Assembly (NCBI GenBank): GCA_024636505.1
Contig: JAGXGY010000038.1
Span: 1-33,682, forward strand
Length of the DNA: 33,682 nt
Direction of reading: 5' to 3'
Source of the DNA: Methylobacter sp.
GTDB lineage: Bacteria > Pseudomonadota > Gammaproteobacteria > Methylococcales > Methylomonadaceae
Positions within the stretch are counted from its first letter, which is position 1, and each line of letters starts with the position of its first letter. Position numbers and translations under genes: made by a program. The notes below the pieces were generated by a model, which saw only the letters and a program-made list of their open reading frames with translations, was not told the origin of the DNA and ran no database searches. Below are positions 33,484-33,682 of the stretch, piece after piece.

Positions 33484-33681
33484 TCATATCCTGAGAGCCA
33501 TTATTTGGGGATTTTGTTCGTTGGCCACCATCATGTCAGGAGGACATAAAAACAACACCCATAGCCTGAACCTGTCCTCAGTTTTTTGGAGGCCATGCAA
33601 AAGGCTGTCTGTCAGATAATCCAGACCATAGCGAAACAAACTCTGTTCCGGTCGTCCATGCTTTTTCGTTTTTAAAGGCTT
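33484..33681 (-). pseudogene. IS4-type transposase, C-terminal part (cut by window edge)
   Basis: The minus strand reads KPLKTKKHGRPEQSLFRYG, then LDYLTDSLLHGLQKTEDRF and ends at a TGA (33486-33484). The KKHGRP-SLFRYGLD pattern is the usual C-terminus of IS4-family transposases. It may be an intact gene continuing beyond the window; only the edge cuts it. The IS end should lie between 33390 and 33484, but I cannot place the terminal inverted repeat. Together with the fragment at base 2 it suggests IS4-type copies on both sides of this segment. Confidence 0.7.
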
Positions 33682-33682
33682 G

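Overview
The window looks like chromosomal DNA of a gammaproteobacterium. Its core is the run gyrA-serC-pheA-hisC-tyrA-aroA-cmk-rpsA-ihfB, which is typical of Pseudomonas-like Gammaproteobacteria. The protein sequences and the mix of neighbours (HDOD/FliK pair, DUF2835, exbB-exbD-lpxK, an orphan lpd) remind me of methane-oxidising Methylococcales such as Methylobacter or Methylomonas. That assignment is an inference from sequence character, not a search result. Coding is dense and moderate in GC. I see no tRNA, rRNA, CRISPR array, prophage or complete mobile element.

Layout. Bases 1-800 are a graveyard of insertion sequences: an IS4-type transposase N-terminus cut by the window edge, a ~335 bp stretch bounded by AT-rich palindromic inverted repeats, and a frameshifted TnpB remnant. 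From 800 to 6280 (minus strand) lie exbB-exbD-lpxK (energy transduction and lipid A), an MFS transporter, and prmB-aroC. From 6370 to 11970 (plus strand) lie an HDOD protein, a FliK-like protein carrying an in-frame 51-bp tandem repeat, a lone TolC-family protein, and an ATP-grasp-like enzyme with permuted motif order. From 12010 to 17110 (minus strand) lie galU, a tightly overlapping lpd-DUF445-esterase group, a DUF2835 gene, and htpX behind a sigma-32-like promoter. From 17220 to 18940 (plus strand) lie a secreted sorbosone-dehydrogenase-like protein and a NudF-type Nudix hydrolase, overlapping by 8 bases. From 19000 to 30340 (minus strand) is the gyrA-to-ihfB supraoperon, with a near-consensus promoter before gyrA and hairpins at two internal junctions. 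From 30540 to 32500 (minus strand) lie a dienelactone-hydrolase-like gene, a low-molecular-weight tyrosine phosphatase and an HdeD-like membrane protein. Then come a small exported protein of unknown function on the plus strand and, at the right edge, the C-terminus of an IS4-type transposase on the minus strand.

How the genes work together. aroC, aroA, tyrA, pheA and hisC cover the late shikimate pathway and the phenylalanine/tyrosine branches. serC adds serine and pyridoxal phosphate synthesis. cmk, rpsA, ihfB and gyrA tie amino-acid supply to nucleotide metabolism, translation and DNA topology. The rest is mostly ordinary housekeeping. The points I would look at again are the repeat invading the fliK-like gene, the dispersed palindromic repeats, the class II type AroA, the uncharacterised ATP-grasp-like enzyme and the IS debris at both ends. 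I do not see a convincing multi-gene novel system.
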